A DNA stretch of 64,000 nucleotides from Owenia fusiformis (taxonomy: Eukaryota > Annelida > Polychaeta > Sabellida > Oweniidae), in NCBI GenBank assembly GCA_903813345.2, contig CAIIXF020000002.1, positions 4,938,001-5,002,000 of the forward strand, read 5' to 3'. Below, in pieces: positions 1-12,306 of this stretch (position 1 is its first letter; each line of letters starts with the position of its first letter). The notes beneath the pieces were generated by a model. It did not search any database, was not told where the DNA came from, and saw only the letters and a program-made list of their open reading frames with translations. A program made the position numbers and the translations under genes.

Positions 1-820
1 GTTTCTTTAAGGGTGGCAAAATGTTTCTAATTTCCCGGTGAAAGTCGAGTCTCGCATCATACGAATGTAGTTTTAGGCGATCTGTCTGCATGGGGTGGTA
101 TCATTAGCTAGTGCTATGAATATGAGGAGTGTTGTCAAATTAGAAACAGCATGCAAAAATATCCAATATCAACGGAGTCTGAAAGAAGAAATTTTTCCAA
201 TCAAAAATGCTTTTGTGTGTTTCTCCCAATGATATCGTTTCCCATGACATACTTATGCCGTCCTTTAATGCATGTTGGATGTAGTCTATTTACAGTGACA
301 TGACTCCAACTCACCCTTAATTCCTTTACGATTCTGGGATTCATCTTCCACTCCATCCTTTCACCTTGTCGAAACAATTTTTAATAGTAGCCGTATCGCT
401 TTCACTGAAAGACATCGTTAACGTTAATCCTTCCAAACTAAAACTTTGGACAGAACGGAATTTGGATACAGTTAACAATGAAACAAATCAATATACCTGA
501 CCCAGAGACAACCTTTTTTGAGACGAAAACTGATGCCAGTGTCAGGATGCCATCCCGGGATGCCATCACTTGATAGCTGGCACAAACGCTATGAAGGTAC
601 CGGTCTCATTGCGCAGCTCTGATATTGGATTTTTGACACGCATTTTGAACTTGTCAAATTACTCACATAATATGTAACCAATCTCGTCCATATTTGTACC
701 ACTAAATAAGGATATTATTTGGGCTACTGGAGAGAAACTCATGAATTCGAGTAATCTTATTGCGGAGGAAATATTTGTCAAAATACCATTGATACCATTT
801 GTCAAATTACCAATGAGTTC
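1..820. other. No gene seen
   Basis: I see no supported coding exon, tandem array or inverted repeat here. It is AT-rich single-copy-looking DNA upstream of a retrotransposon tail. Confidence 0.4.
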
Positions 821-826
821 ATAATC

Positions 827-1195
827 GTGCATTACCTATTGCATTGCCAAAATACCAGAATTATCTGTGAGAGAGACGAACTTTTTAATTTACTAGTCTC
901 AATTTTAGACATAGATACTGGTGTCAAGCTGTTTTCTGCTGACACACATGTTTTTATTGATGCCATACTAGGAAGTCAGGCAGATATTCTCCAACAATTA
1001 GATGATGACACATTTTGTAATTTTTTACTAACTGTTGCAAATAAGCTGCAATTTGTGCAGCACTATTTCATGTAAATATTATTCTTACATTTCATGATTA
1101 TTCTCTATTGTATAAAGTAACTGTATAATTGTAATTATTATGTTTGTTGCTCCGATTAATTTTCGGGAATAAAAGAAACAATAAACAATAAACAA
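827..1195 (+). mobile_element. 3' end of a non-LTR retrotransposon (5'-truncated)
   Basis: An 82-codon open frame (827-1075) starts with HYLLHC, resembling the Cys/His tail that follows the reverse transcriptase in many LINE-type elements, and ends in a Leu/Phe-rich helix-like stretch as those proteins often do. About 100 bp after the stop come AATAAAAG and then tandem AAACAAT units (about 1171-1195), the kind of short-repeat tail seen at LINE 3' ends. No reverse transcriptase or endonuclease motif is present, so this would be a dead 5'-truncated copy. The family is not recognised. The assignment rests on weak protein resemblance plus the tail, so a chance frame next to a microsatellite remains possible. 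Confidence 0.4.
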
Positions 1196-1272
1196 TACAT
1201 GTGGGTTTAATGAATATGTCAAGGTCTTTTTTGCCATTTAATTCCAGAAACTTAACGATAATTGCATTGCCA

Positions 1273-2724
1273 ACAGGATCTTAAGAGGTTCTGGACAAAT
1301 CATTTGATTCTGGACTTGACATATTTTTTTTCCAACGAAATCACATCCAAGGGTTGAATTTTTATTGGATATTTAGAGAGCGAGTCCTGTATTGATTTCA
1401 ATAAAAAGGTTAAAATAGAACGCTATTTGAGAGTTAATCTTATACTTTCATTACATTGATAAATTAAGGCAAATTCTGAAAACTTTTAAAGTGCATTTTT
1501 TATGAAATATTATCCAAGTATTTAGATGAAACGGTCTTATTTAAATACAAATCATAACATGATGATATTTTTTCATAAAATATTTCTTCAAGAAATTCAA
1601 TTGAAGGCTCAAGATAAAACGAGCTAATTTAGGTGAAAACCCTTACATGATGATGTGTTTTCATGACTTCTTTCATAAAATTCCATCAAGGGGTGAAAAT
1701 AAAATGATCGAATTTAAGTGATTTAAGGATCACGAGGATAGGTTTTCTTGGATATTTTCTATGAAATCCCATCCAGTGGTCAAGGTAAAATTTTTATTTG
1801 GTATATTTGGTCACGTGTTCGAACCCATAGAACCATATAGGAACGTCATTTTGAATGTTACGTGATAAATCCATATAAGGCTTTTAGAACAATGTGGGGA
1901 AAGATGAGGGGAAACCCCTGACACCTGTTCACGATTTTATCCGAACGTTCATCGGATCATTTCGGTTTTTATGCACTTCATTATTTTACCGAAGTTTGCC
2001 GATTCGATTCGTCGTATTTCGGAATATTGGGGACAATTTTATACTCCATTGGGAGTATTTTTAATCTACTTCTTATTACGAAGATTCCCGAACCTTGTTC
2101 GGATTAATCCGGATTTTCTGACCTACTTCATCTACCGAGATTTAACGAGTTTACATTCGGCTCATTTCGGAATCCTGGTGACAATTTTATACTCCATTGG
2201 AGTATTTTTGATCTACTTCTCTGGATTTTTGATCTACTTCTTATGACGAAGATTCCCGAATCAGTTCGGATTAATCCGGATTTTCTGACCTACTTTATCT
2301 ACCGAGATTTAACGAGTTAACATTCGTCTCATTTCGGAATCCTGGTGACAATTTTATACTCCATTGGAGTATTTTTGATCTACTTTTTCTGGATTTTGCC
2401 CTACTTATTATAAGTTGACAGCAAGCAAATCAAAAAGTTCGCCATGAACGGGTTTCGATCGACTAACCTAGAGAGTGGAAGCTAAACACGCTAGCCATGA
2501 GGCTAACGTTCACCTGTGTGAGATGATAAAAGTATCATATATTTATACCGAGCGTCAATTTAGAATGATCTTCGCTTTTGACTCCACTTAGATACAACTC
2601 GTCAGTTGTATCCAGAATAGGTGAACGCCTATGGTGTTAGTGAATAACCAAATCCCAGGCGAGTGGTTCGTATCCCACCGTGATATGTTATTTTTGCTTT
2701 ATTAATACGACAGAAAGGAGCAAG
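1273..2724 (+). mobile_element. 1.45-kb repeat element, copy A (direct orientation)
   Basis: This segment recurs, near-identical over long stretches, in inverted orientation at 22938-24373. Identity begins at AACAGGATCTTAAGAGG and stops after CAGAAAGGAGCAAGGT, and the flanks differ, so both copies have the same ends, as expected of an inserted element. No terminal inverted repeat, long protein or clear target-site duplication is visible. Inside are about 2.5 tandem units of roughly 150 bp (2040-2400) containing the palindrome CGGATTAATCCG, then two tRNA-like pieces: one at 2444-2513 on the minus strand, and one near 2613-2690 on the plus strand with the box-B-like GGTTCGTATCC. The 91-codon frame at 1971-2246 is a by-product of the internal repeats and is not believed to be a gene. 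The family is unknown; a composite SINE-like element is one possibility. Confidence 0.75.
2444..2513 (-). other. tRNA-like module inside element copy A
   Basis: Read on the minus strand, the 70-nt segment opens with GTGAACG and closes with CGTTCAT, which can pair as a 7-bp acceptor-like stem. AGCC-TCAT-GGCT forms a 4-bp D-arm at the right place, and GATCGAAACC fits the pol III box B pattern GWTCRANNCC. The T-arm pairing is poor and the anticodon arm unclear, so I do not call it a functional tRNA. The matching region of copy B (about 23155-23224) keeps the same layout with one acceptor mismatch. It may be a relic of a tRNA-derived SINE promoter. Confidence 0.35.
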
Positions 2725-4690
2725 GTGTAGGTTTGAAAACAAGACGTACGTTTATTTCAATACAGTTTTAGAAACATTAACCTCTGATAATTGAAGGATT
2801 TCCACTTCTGAAGCGCGACTAGATCTAAGAAGTTCATTAATCAAGACAGTGTAAACCTTTTAGATATATGCTAGACAATGTACACGCCCCGTGTGGAATC
2901 AACTAAATGTTACATTTTGGATTTCATTGAGATCCTGTCATAGTCCTAAAATTTATTTTTCTGGAACATCATTTTTTCAACACTGATACAAATTTCCCTG
3001 ACATTTCCATGACATGTCTACAGTTTCAAAATTCCCGGACTCTTTGGCCCTTTTTGACCTTATTTTAAAATTCTCTGACATTTCAGGCACTTGGAAAATT
3101 AAATCAAAACCCTGACATTTCCAGGTGTGTACGAACGCTGGAATTATTCTTAAAATATCCTTCAAACAAAAGGGGAAAATGCTATGCACAAATACTCTAA
3201 TTTAGTTTGTATTGTAATGCGTTGTATTACATTGCATTGCATTGTATTGTGTATTTATTTGAGTGTCCGTTGACGGTAAAGAAGGCATTTAAAAGTTATT
3301 TGTGAAACTTAATAAACTTAATAAACAATACTTTAACAGTATTCTGTTATGGCAAAGTATATTTCATTTTTTCTCTTGTTCTCTACAATCTGCGTTGAGG
3401 ACACTGAAGCATATGTCTGTATTTTGTTGGTGGGGAACAGCGTATCCTATCGTTCACGGAGCAAATTCAACTCTCGTTCACGAGTACCTTGTTTTTGGGC
3501 TCTTTTCCCAAAGATAACGATTGTATAAGGTTGCATAATCAGGATTATGAGCTTTCATGTTCTCATAGTTACATCTGTTGTAAAACGAATCTTGTCGCAA
3601 CCTCTGCGAATCACGACAGCATAACATTTGAATCACGTTGACATCATTGCAAAATTAGGCTAAATATGCTAAGTCAAGACGTTAATTAGCCCACGAAAGT
3701 TCATGGGTAACTTGAGAACTACAAAATACAACCAAATACTTTTCGAACGTACAATAGCAATATTTCTCACCTAACGTCTTCATAGTTTTAGGAACGTATT
3801 TTAAACGCATGATAGCCAAATATATCAAGATACTATATCTGCCTAAATGAAGTTATCTAGTGTTTACAAAGTTTTGAAATATATTATATCCAGATCCATC
3901 AGAAATTAACTTATCCATTTACATTACTTTACTAGTTCTAGTATCTTGCATGACTCGTTCATAAGAATTCTTTAATTCTACCTCGTTCCCAATACGTCCT
4001 CAGACAGACAAGAAATTGAAGTCACACCCGTTTGTTTGCGTGGCATATTTATACGTATACGCACTTTCTCTGATTATTGTCAAACAAATACATTTCAGGA
4101 GAAGAACATAAAAAACAAATGCCTGAAACGAATGCCGAAACATAAATCCCAAGTGATTAAGTATAGAATGTTTTATTCTTTTACGATTTGATAAGAGACC
4201 GAGACTAAGAAATTAAATGCGACGAAATATTTTGACAACGTAATTTGTATACTGTTTTATTCTTAAAGTTCTATGCGATAAATTATTTTATCTGTTTCAA
4301 AATGTTTCATTTTATTTTGCCTATATAAAAGAGATTGAAGAAGATAAGATAAACTGTTCCGTAATATATATTGTGTTTTAATAACCTTTTTTTAGAATCA
4401 CAATGTAAAATAAATCTCCCGTTCCTGCCATTCTGGTAACGCCATGCAATGGATGCAATTCAAAGTGAGAGAGAGATCTATGAATAACAGAATGCGTCCA
4501 TGCCATTTATTTGGCCAAATACATGGCATGAAACTGACGTAAGTTTAAGTAAGCTACGCCCCCCGCTTTCTCTGGTAAATTATGACTTTATTTTTCGGAG
4601 TAATGGGTTTCGGACAACTGGGTTTCGGAGAACTGGGGTGTACCCGATTACGCTTTGCACGCCGCTTTAAAATCCCGATGTCTCCAGAGG
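2725..4690. other. No gene; low-complexity patches
   Basis: No exon could be supported. About 3206-3260 is a run of ATTGT/ATTGC-type short repeats. About 2975-3130 repeats a CCTGACATTTCCA-like phrase. At 4604-4637 a GGGTTTCGGANAACT phrase occurs twice in tandem. Short open frames in this interval lack protein-like composition or splice context. Confidence 0.4.
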
Positions 4691-4691
4691 T

Positions 4692-5112
4692 AGTTTAATC
4701 CGGTAGCCGACAGGCGTTTCTTGCATTATTGAATACAAGCTAACCTTATATTCGCGAATGCAACTAACGCCTTCCGGCTACCTGATTAACCCAGTATAAT
4801 ATGACCAAGTCATTTAAATATGAATGGAATAGTGGCAGGTACTATTCGTATTGACATGAGTTTCCAGTAAAATAATAGGTTAATCCGGTAGCCGACAGGC
4901 GTTAGTTGCATTTGCGAATACAAGCTAAGACTATGATTTGGGAATGGAAGATTTCAGCTTCCGGATTAACCTACCATTCTATGGGCGACTCATTTAAATA
5001 TGAAAAGAACCTGACAATATTCCATTGGTATTTTAATGAATTGCCCATAAAATAGTAAAGTAGGTTTATCCGGTAGCCGACAGGCGTTAGCGGCATTCGC
5101 GAATACAAGCTC
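4692..5112. repeat. Roughly 185-bp repeat, 2.5 copies, with a conserved 20-bp core
   Basis: The phrase CCGGTAGCCGACAGGCG followed by GAATACAAGCT recurs near 4699, 4885 and 5070, spaced about 185 bp apart. The intervening DNA is also related (CATTTAAATATGAA occurs before two of the copies). The first copy is followed by a partly inverted version (4750-4796, GCAACTAACGCC ... GGCTACCTGATTAA), so the first unit can fold back on itself. Confidence 0.7.
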
Positions 5113-5942
5113 CTTTATTTCATAATTTGGGAAATATATATTTTCACAATATTGAAATAGATGGTGGTTCAAAGTGGAATACATATCATACAAGTGTCAC
5201 AGATATTTTTAGTGCATATATGGTCTGTCTTTGCATGACTTTGTAGAACATATCAAAACCCTGGGATCCACAGGGTAACAGTAAGTACATTTCGTTAGAT
5301 CTTCCGAAGTTCATGCTTCAAAGTTGTCAAAGTTGTAAAAGGGTAATCCTTTTTTGAGTACGAAAGCGTACTTTTTGTTCAATAGCCTTTCCCAGCTGCT
5401 AATCTTTTGAGTGCATCGTGCATTCAACGTATTGTATTCACTTATTAACCAATCAGTGCCAGGAACAAAATGCACGCTTACTTTTTGGGCTAAGTTTAGT
5501 GTTTTATGAAGCATGCTACATACAAATGTTACGCTTTTGCTCATTTACTTTGAGAACTATCTATAGGTACACATTACCAATTGACTCCTAGATTTGAGTG
5601 AACAAGTACCTCGTATTTTTCATTTTTCGATATTTTGAGATTTGTTGGCTGATGAGTAACTTGATATTTTATGTCTAAATATATTAAAGTGGTTAATAGT
5701 AATAGTTTTATTGTACACCATAAACTGTTAACGTTTTAGAATTGGGACACAATATATGATTTGATAATAGAACAATACATGTATATGTCTTACTCTAAAC
5801 TCGGTGGTTTGTTTGTTAGTATGTTTTCTTAACAGCTCAATAACTGTTGTATTAATAAGGCGTTATACTATGAAAAAAAGATTGAACGATGTAGGCATAG
5901 GCAGAGGGAGTATCACACTACCCTACCACGTGAACACATTTA

Positions 5943-6138
5943 AAAAGAATACAGGGTACAGTTAAGTTGCAAATAGAGCGGGTATTCTTTGTCCTTTTCC
6001 ATAGGACTTTTCTGGTGATAGTGCGTTGCAAACTGCTCGATGAATCTATACAATGTAAAATCTAGTATTCATCCAGAACTATGGAAATAAACAAAGGTCC
6101 TCCATTTGCAACTTCACTGTAGCCTGTATTCCTTTTAA
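5943..6138. mobile_element. MITE-like inverted repeat, about 200 bp
   Basis: The left end AAAGAATACAGGGTACAGTT and the segment that follows (AAGTTGCAAAT ... GTCCTTTTCCAT) reappear as reverse complement at the right end (ATGGAAATAAACAAAGGTCC ... TTTGCAACTTCACTGTAGCC). The arms are imperfect. A third related end (AAATACGGGCTACAGTAT) follows at about 6140-6160, as if a second copy inserted next to or in the first. No protein is encoded. No target-site duplication could be defined. Confidence 0.55.
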
Positions 6139-6520
6139 AGAAATACGGGCTACAGTATTGGGGTATAGTAGTTTGATTTTTCAATATATCACTAATCTAG
6201 CTTCTTTCCTTGAAAAAACATGAGTTTTGATGTACGTATATCAAACATGGGCCACTGCACTATATTGAACCAGGGTGCCGGTGTTACATAATGTGATTCT
6301 ATGGGCCATCATACAACCACCTCTTGCCCACTTTATTCATGTTTTGGATTACAGTTTATACACAATGCATAAACAGCATGAAACAATCATTTCTACTTGT
6401 GGATTAGATTTGTATACATCTCTTTGTGAACTGAGTGTTATGTTCAATATGTGAAAATATCATGGACTTAAATTGTACTTATATTTATAACCTGACCACA
6501 TTTGCATATGTTCAACAACT

Positions 6521-7081
6521 GACTGAGTTTATCCCGTTCCCGGACTATAGTCCTGCACTGAGCGCATTCATTTGCCTGTACGATTACAACTTGGGAGAAT
6601 TATCTACGCCCCTTACACTTAAGATACCTACCTCAATGCATTATAGAACTCAAGATGTAACTTCTAATATATTGGAACCGCCGATTGTCTGGGTATATCG
6701 GCAGAACGGGAACATTTCTCTTTTTCATCGAGAGAGATTCCATCACTTTTCAAAATGGCGGTTGGATTTAAAAGGGGAATCCCCACTTTGGCTGTCCCGG
6801 ATGTAGCCCGGAAGTACCAATATGGAGGAATTTGACGGTTGAAATAAGTTAAATGTTACACGCAAATATTGCGATCAAAAACGAAAATGTCTTCGTTCTG
6901 CCGATAAACCCAGACAATTGTGGATTCAACTACACGAAAAGAATGCTAAATTACCAAGGAATCTATTGAAGTAGGTATCTGAAGTGTAAGATCAGTAAAA
7001 AATTCTCCCATGTTGTAATCGCACAGGCAAAAGATTGAGATGTTCACAGGACCATAGTCCGGGAACGGGATAAGACTGAGT
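6521..7081. mobile_element. Foldback element, imperfect arms of about 190 bp
   Basis: The left arm (about 6521-6720) and right arm (about 6883-7081) are reverse complements: GTTTATCCCGTTCCCGGACT on the left answers AGTCCGGGAACGGGATAAG on the right, and TCTGGGTATATCGGCAGAAC answers GTTCTGCCGATAAACCCAGA. The arms differ by scattered substitutions and small indels. The 123-codon frame at 6435-6806 crosses the left arm and is treated as a by-product. The element ends only about 70 bp before a second, better preserved foldback at 7150. Confidence 0.7.
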
Positions 7082-7149
7082 GATCGAGTTCATCAAACAA
7101 TGTTCGTAATAGAGGTCATGAACTTTGCTTTATTCATAATCCTATTTCT

Positions 7150-7998
7150 CACCCTATGCAGACAGAGCCTGTGGGAAATATTGGGTGCGGCGCAAATGAG
7201 CAGAGGGTGCGGAGCTAACGGTCATTTTTGAATTTAAAATTGGGATATTTCTGAAACTAAGCCGTTTTGGGACTTCAAATATACCAAGATATGTGTATTT
7301 GACACCAAATATCAATAAAATTGTGAAAATAGTAGTGCAATTCATTTTATAGCAACGCAGTATGCCTTAAACATTTCCCAGACCTATATATTTTGAGACT
7401 ATCCTTTTAATACTGCGTCCCCAGCATTCATAAAAAATGGTGTTCAAGATACACTACCCATGCAAATTATTTTTGCATCTTGGAAGCCAGGCAGTATCTG
7501 TGTGATTTTATAAAAATTCGGAAATGTTCTTCAGATATGAGCCCCTCTAAATATTGGGTGCGGAGCTACGTTTATGGAGCTGCTCCGCACCCAATATTTA
7601 GAGGGGGCTCATATCTGAAAAAATTTCCGAATTTTTATAAAATCACACAGATACTGCCTGGCTTCCAAGATGCAAAAATAATTTGTATAGATAGTGCACC
7701 TTGAACACCATTTTTTATGAATGCTGGGGACTCAGTATTAAAAGGATAATTTCAAAATATATAGGTCTGGGAAATGTTTAAGGCACACTGCGTCGCTATA
7801 GAATGAATTGCGCTACTATTTTCACAATTGTATTGATATTTGGTGTCAAATACACATATCTTGGTATATTTGAAGTCCCAAAACGGCTTAGTTTCAGAAA
7901 TATCCCAAATTTAAATTCAAAAATAACCGTTAGCTCCGCACCCTCCGCTCATTTGCTCCGCACCCAATATTTCCCACAGGCTCTGTCTGCATAGGGTG
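7150..7998. mobile_element. Palindromic foldback element with 417-bp arms and 5-bp target-site duplication
   Basis: The arms 7150-7566 and 7582-7998 are each 417 bp and near-perfect reverse complements, separated by only 15 bp. The outer ends are CACCCTATGCAGACAGAGCC and its complement. The sequence TTTCT lies immediately outside on both sides (7145-7149 and 7999-8003), a direct target-site duplication. The same 63-codon frame appears on opposite strands in the two arms simply because they are inverted copies; it has no recognisable domain. A transcript across this element could form a hairpin of about 400 bp. The arms keep small differences, so the palindrome is unlikely to be a pure assembly fold. 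Confidence 0.9.
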
Positions 7999-8003
7999 TT
8001 TCT

Positions 8004-9540
8004 GCAACTGACTCATATTATGCATCTTATTATATAATATTATATGATTTATTTTGATTAGCAGTGTCTCATTAGCCATTGGTGGCTCGAGGCTTTTTGG
8101 ATGATTGTACAGATGTATATGTATGAAATTAAGCATGCGACACTTAAATAAAAAACAATACAATATTAAGCTTATAAACTTGCTGATCATATGATTTTAA
8201 TATTTTAATACTACATGATACTCATATCAAAATACCAATGTATTTGTGAACAACTCTTACGTTTGATATTGTACGAATTTTCTGATTTGCTGTAGTAGTC
8301 GTAAATGCAACATATAACAATGTTATGTTACTTTGTGTCATATGAAAAATAAATTCGTACAAAGATGAGTTTTATTTCGTTTGTTATTCAATGTAGAATA
8401 CACGTTGTACATTATTTCATGTATAGGATATTGACAATAATCAGACTATCGTATTACAATACAGAAGAATAAAAGAGATAATGATATATGCATTCTAATT
8501 TGAGATTGACATGCGTAAAGGTATCAATATTTTATCTAGTATTTCATTTTATCCCTCCCATCCCATCCCACCCGCTCATCAGCAATCCCCAGAAAATTCG
8601 TTCGGTGCTTTTAAATGTTAATAGTTCGGTTGAGTTTCAAAAATAAATCTTAAGCACTTTAAAATCTAGATAAAATATTCATGATTTGATTGTGATTATC
8701 ATTTCTAATTATTACATGACGGTTCCATTACATTCAATGCGTATCTAATCCTCATAGTTTATACTCGATTTTCGACAGGTAAAGGTAATATATCAACCCT
8801 CGGTCCCTACTATTTCTCGTGTAGATATATTGCATAACTTTCTCAGATATATCCTGTATATTAAATACATTAAATAACATTATATATGTTAGTCTCAGCC
8901 TAGACAGTATATATATCAATTTTATTGGATAATGCCATGGGCTTTCCCACGATAATGCGTAAATTCGAATGAACTTGAAATAAAATTCAACATCCAAAAT
9001 GTGTTAATTTGATCATCCACCGTGTAACTAAAAGCATATTCATGGCCTATTTGCCTTAAAATACGATTGTGATTATGATTTCGAATTCTGTTCTCCATAT
9101 GTAAAATCTAGAAACATAACAGAGTTAAGTTACACGAAATTCAGCCAACTTGAACATGAAGTCTTGTCAATTTACTTAATCGTTGATTGATTTCTAGGTT
9201 TATTAGAATTAAAAGAACGAACGTTTCATCAAACGAGTCCTATATTCAATATCTATTCGTTGGGCCCATTCTTTAAATGTAACTATATTCTTTTAACTTT
9301 AAAAGTATCTGTTTAGTGCTACTTTAACATATATTCATTATTTTTATCCGCACAACAGTATCAAACGTTAATGCACAACTAGCCATGCCAAGACATGGCC
9401 ACTACCCTCGTCCAAAGTAAAATACAAGGTCCTCATTCTTTAATGATTATGTTTCAATTGATTTAGTTTAGTGATTTAAATGTAGGAAAATGAGTCGCTG
9501 TGATGTCATATCTGGCGCAGCAATTTCCAGAAGCACTCCA
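8004..9540. other. No gene seen
   Basis: AT-rich DNA without supported exons. There is a short TATAATATTATA palindromic patch near 8033-8047 and a pyrimidine-rich CCCATCCCATCCCACCC stretch near 8556-8574. Confidence 0.4.
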
Positions 9541-9570
9541 TGCCGAAAACACATTGCACCCGTGCCATAC

Positions 9571-9836
9571 GTGCTAAGATGTGTAGCACGTGCTAAGATG
9601 TGTAGCACGTGTTTGAATTTCTATTGAACCCGGGTTTGAGGTTCGAAATCCAAACAATAGACGCTCCTAACCCGTGCTGTAAATCCAACCAATCAGAGCG
9701 CTCCTAGCACGTGCTATTTTTGGGAGCAATTATTATGGCATACTGACTGGCCGAAATTCAATATTGTTGTACCCTCACGTGGTAAACTCAGTGGAGGTTT
9801 TGTACTCAGTTTGTAGTCAAGATAGCAGATTTGAAG
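9571..9836 (+). promoter_or_regulatory. Candidate promoter and first noncoding exon: four CACGTG boxes, CCAAT box, splice donor
   Basis: Four perfect palindromic E-boxes CACGTG occur at 9587-9592, 9606-9611, 9708-9713 and 9776-9781, with a CCAATCAG box at 9689. The region is richer in G+C than its surroundings. At 9836/9837 the sequence TTGAAG|GTAAGA is a strong 5' splice site, so a short untranslated first exon could end there. The CACGTG core is the known target of bHLH-zipper factors such as USF, MITF/TFEB and Myc-Max families. The next exons on this strand that I can support start at 13633 (spectrin-repeat pseudogene). The first two E-boxes lie in a 19-bp tandem duplication (GTGCTAAGATGTGTAGCAC), so part of the cluster is repeat-derived. 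A related GCACGTG phrase occurs near 21804. Confidence 0.4.
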
Positions 9837-10135
9837 GTAAGAATACTCAAAGTAAACTAGACTAAACGAGGATCAAACATGATAATGTTTTTGACAGATA
9901 AATTCCACATAAACTCGTGAATTTCCCGTAATAGTGAGCAGATCTCTCTATTATCGCCCATTTCAGTGTTTTATTGCGTAAAATCAAAAGATCATTTTGC
10001 AATAATAATTGAAAAATATATTCCTATTGTACATAAATGACATTTGTTTAACCTGCAAAAAGATAACACCGCTTACAAATTCTTAAATTAAAAGAGGACA
10101 CAGGCTTACTGCACAAAAAACTAAGAAGACTAGAG

Positions 10136-10520
10136 TCCATTTCAGCTTCATTTCGTCAGTAGAACGGCAAAAATAAGAAATTGAGAGACCATTGTGCAAT
10201 AATATATGGAAAAGTATATTCATAATGTACATGAATGACATTTGTATATCTTGGATTGCTTCTAGTTTGGCTTATAAAGTGTGTGGCCTCTTATATTGGG
10301 ATGCTTCTCTGCCATGTTATTTTCAATAAGATTAACATGGCTGAAATTCTTCATATTACAAGACGGCACAGGCTTATTGCACATAAAACTAAAAAATCTG
10401 AAATATACAAATGTCATTCATGTACATTATGAATATACTTTTCCATATATTATTGCACAATGGTCTCCCAATTTCTTATTTTTGCCATTCTACTGACGCA
10501 ATGAAACAGTGAAATGGACT
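10136..10520. repeat. Inverted repeat with about 115-bp arms
   Basis: The left arm 10136-10249 (CATTGTGCAATAATATATGG ... ATGACATTTGTATAT) is the reverse complement of the right arm about 10405-10520. The loop contains TTCTCTGCCATGTTATTTTC. The same loop plus right arm is found again at 10850-11082, and a diverged left-arm-like piece at about 10003-10060. The short frames at 10235-10496 lie inside this repeat. Confidence 0.7.
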
Positions 10521-10639
10521 CTAAATGAATCTAAAAGTTCACGTTTCAATGTACGTGAGTACCATGTTCATGTATAGAAGTCTAGATTCACATATTTAAG
10601 GTAGTTAATCATTCTATGAAATTTACAATGCTTCTAAAT

Positions 10640-11222
10640 GCTATTTAATATAACCATTGTCACAGTCATATCGTGCTTTAACATTACCACGGTCGTGACA
10701 AGCCTTGCAATATAGTATAGCATTGTCACGATTATACCAGGCTTTCGCGATAACACTACCACGGCCATGGCAAGATCCTTGCGAAACTTAAAAACACTTA
10801 ATAACCTGGTGACGGTTGTGCCAGGCATAAGTCTTGCAATAGATAGCATGTATGCTTCTCTGCCATAGTATTTTCAAAAAGATACTTTGTAACATGGCTG
10901 AAATTCATTATAAGAGGGCACAGGCTTATTGCACAAAACAGAACTAAATAATCTGAAATATACAAATGTCATTCATGTACAATATGAATATACTTTTCCA
11001 AATATTATTGCACAATGGTCTCCTGATTTCATATTTTTGGGGTTCTACTGACGAAATAAAACTGAAATGGGCTGTAGTTAACTTACATCTTAACTTATGT
11101 TTAAGCTTATCTCCAAAATGTGGAGTTGATCAGCCAGCCACTCAGCAAGCCCGCCATCCAGCCACCCAGCAAGCCAGCCAGCAAGCCCGCCATCCAGCCA
11201 CCCAGCAAGCCACTTACTCAGT
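10640..11222. repeat. Degenerate tandem repeats and a third copy of the neighbouring repeat
   Basis: At 10655-10850 a phrase of the type TACCACGGTCGTGACAAGCC recurs in degenerate form. From 10850 to 11082 a further copy of the loop and right arm of the 10136-10520 repeat follows. At 11131-11222 units built on CCAGCCACCCAGCAAGC are repeated, giving an apparent Gln/Pro/Ser-rich reading frame that I regard as non-coding simple repeat. Confidence 0.55.
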
Positions 11223-11229
11223 CACTTAG

Positions 11230-12306
11230 TAAGTCACTCACTTCCTTAAAGTCATTCTCTCACTCTCATTCAGAAGTTCACTTACTCATTCACTCTCTCA
11301 ATCAGTCTCTCTATGTGAGGGTTCATATGTTTGAATATTGACTAAAATAATCTTATTTCATTTGGAATTATTCACAATTGCTGTTTTCTACTTTTGAGTT
11401 TAAAAAGGGAATGTAGTATATATCATTTAGTGTTTTAGAGATCTCTTAATTTCAACAAATGAATTTATTAATAGAGAAACATGTGAATCCATTGAGGATT
11501 GCATCAAAATACCAAACATACATACTCAAAAATAGCAAGAGTTGCTCAAATGTTTTAGATCTAAATCATGAACCCCATTTTGTACTTTCAGAAGATGAAT
11601 TTATGTCTGAGATAAGAAGTTAAAGAAGAGGAAATGTACTATTATGTGAGTATTAAAAATATATCCATTCTGAATTTTCCTACATTTCCAAGAGTTTTCA
11701 TAAGCAATGATTCTTATTAATCACAACCTTAATTCTATTGATTTAATGTACTCTTTGGGTGTGCCTTAGTCCTTAATGCGTCTCCCTATCTTTTGAATGT
11801 ATTGTTAGAAAGATATTCTGTGTGCAATGATGATGTGGAAATGATGACTGCATAAGGTTGCATAGATTCTTGGGAAGATGTTCTCAGCCTGGCAACCTAA
11901 CACTATTCAGTACATCTTTTGAAACTAAAAAAATTGAGGAAGCTGTAAATGTGATGTTGATTTTTTTTTATTAATCAGATGGTTTCCATAAAGTCATGTT
12001 TTTTTAAGTCATGTTTTTAATTGATCTGCATTTGTAACCATTAATTAAAGACCAACAGTTTCTTCTTTTTAATGGCATATTTGAATTCTATATGTTGTTT
12101 TCTATCAATAGAGCTAGCTTCATTTACTTTTACTCAAATTCTAAAGATTTTTAAGTCTTCTGAAAAAGCTCAAGCTAAATCCCCATTTACACAATGTTGA
12201 AAAACCTTTAAAGATTAAAAATTCATTTACTCTTATAAGTGTCACAATTTTAATAATAAATTACAATCCATATGTCAATAGGTTCATATGATTAGATTCA
12301 ACTGGC
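11230..12306. other. No gene seen
   Basis: AT-rich DNA. A TTTTGTACTTTCAG acceptor-like site occurs near 11590, but no convincing exon follows. This interval would be intron if the promoter at 9.6-9.8 kb drives the exons from 13633. Confidence 0.35.

Noticed and set aside
1971-2246. A hydrophobic 91-codon frame that also occurs at 23420-23674
   Set aside because: Shared only because the repeat element is shared; built from internal tandem units and AT-rich codons.
2444-2513. A functional tRNA gene
   Set aside because: Acceptor and D-arm pair, but the T-arm and anticodon arm do not, and it lies inside a repeated element.
6435-6806. A 123-codon frame
   Set aside because: Crosses the left arm of a foldback element and its flank; no domain and no conservation visible.
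7154-7994. A 63-codon protein present twice, on opposite strands
   Set aside because: The two frames are the two arms of one palindromic element; no recognisable domain.
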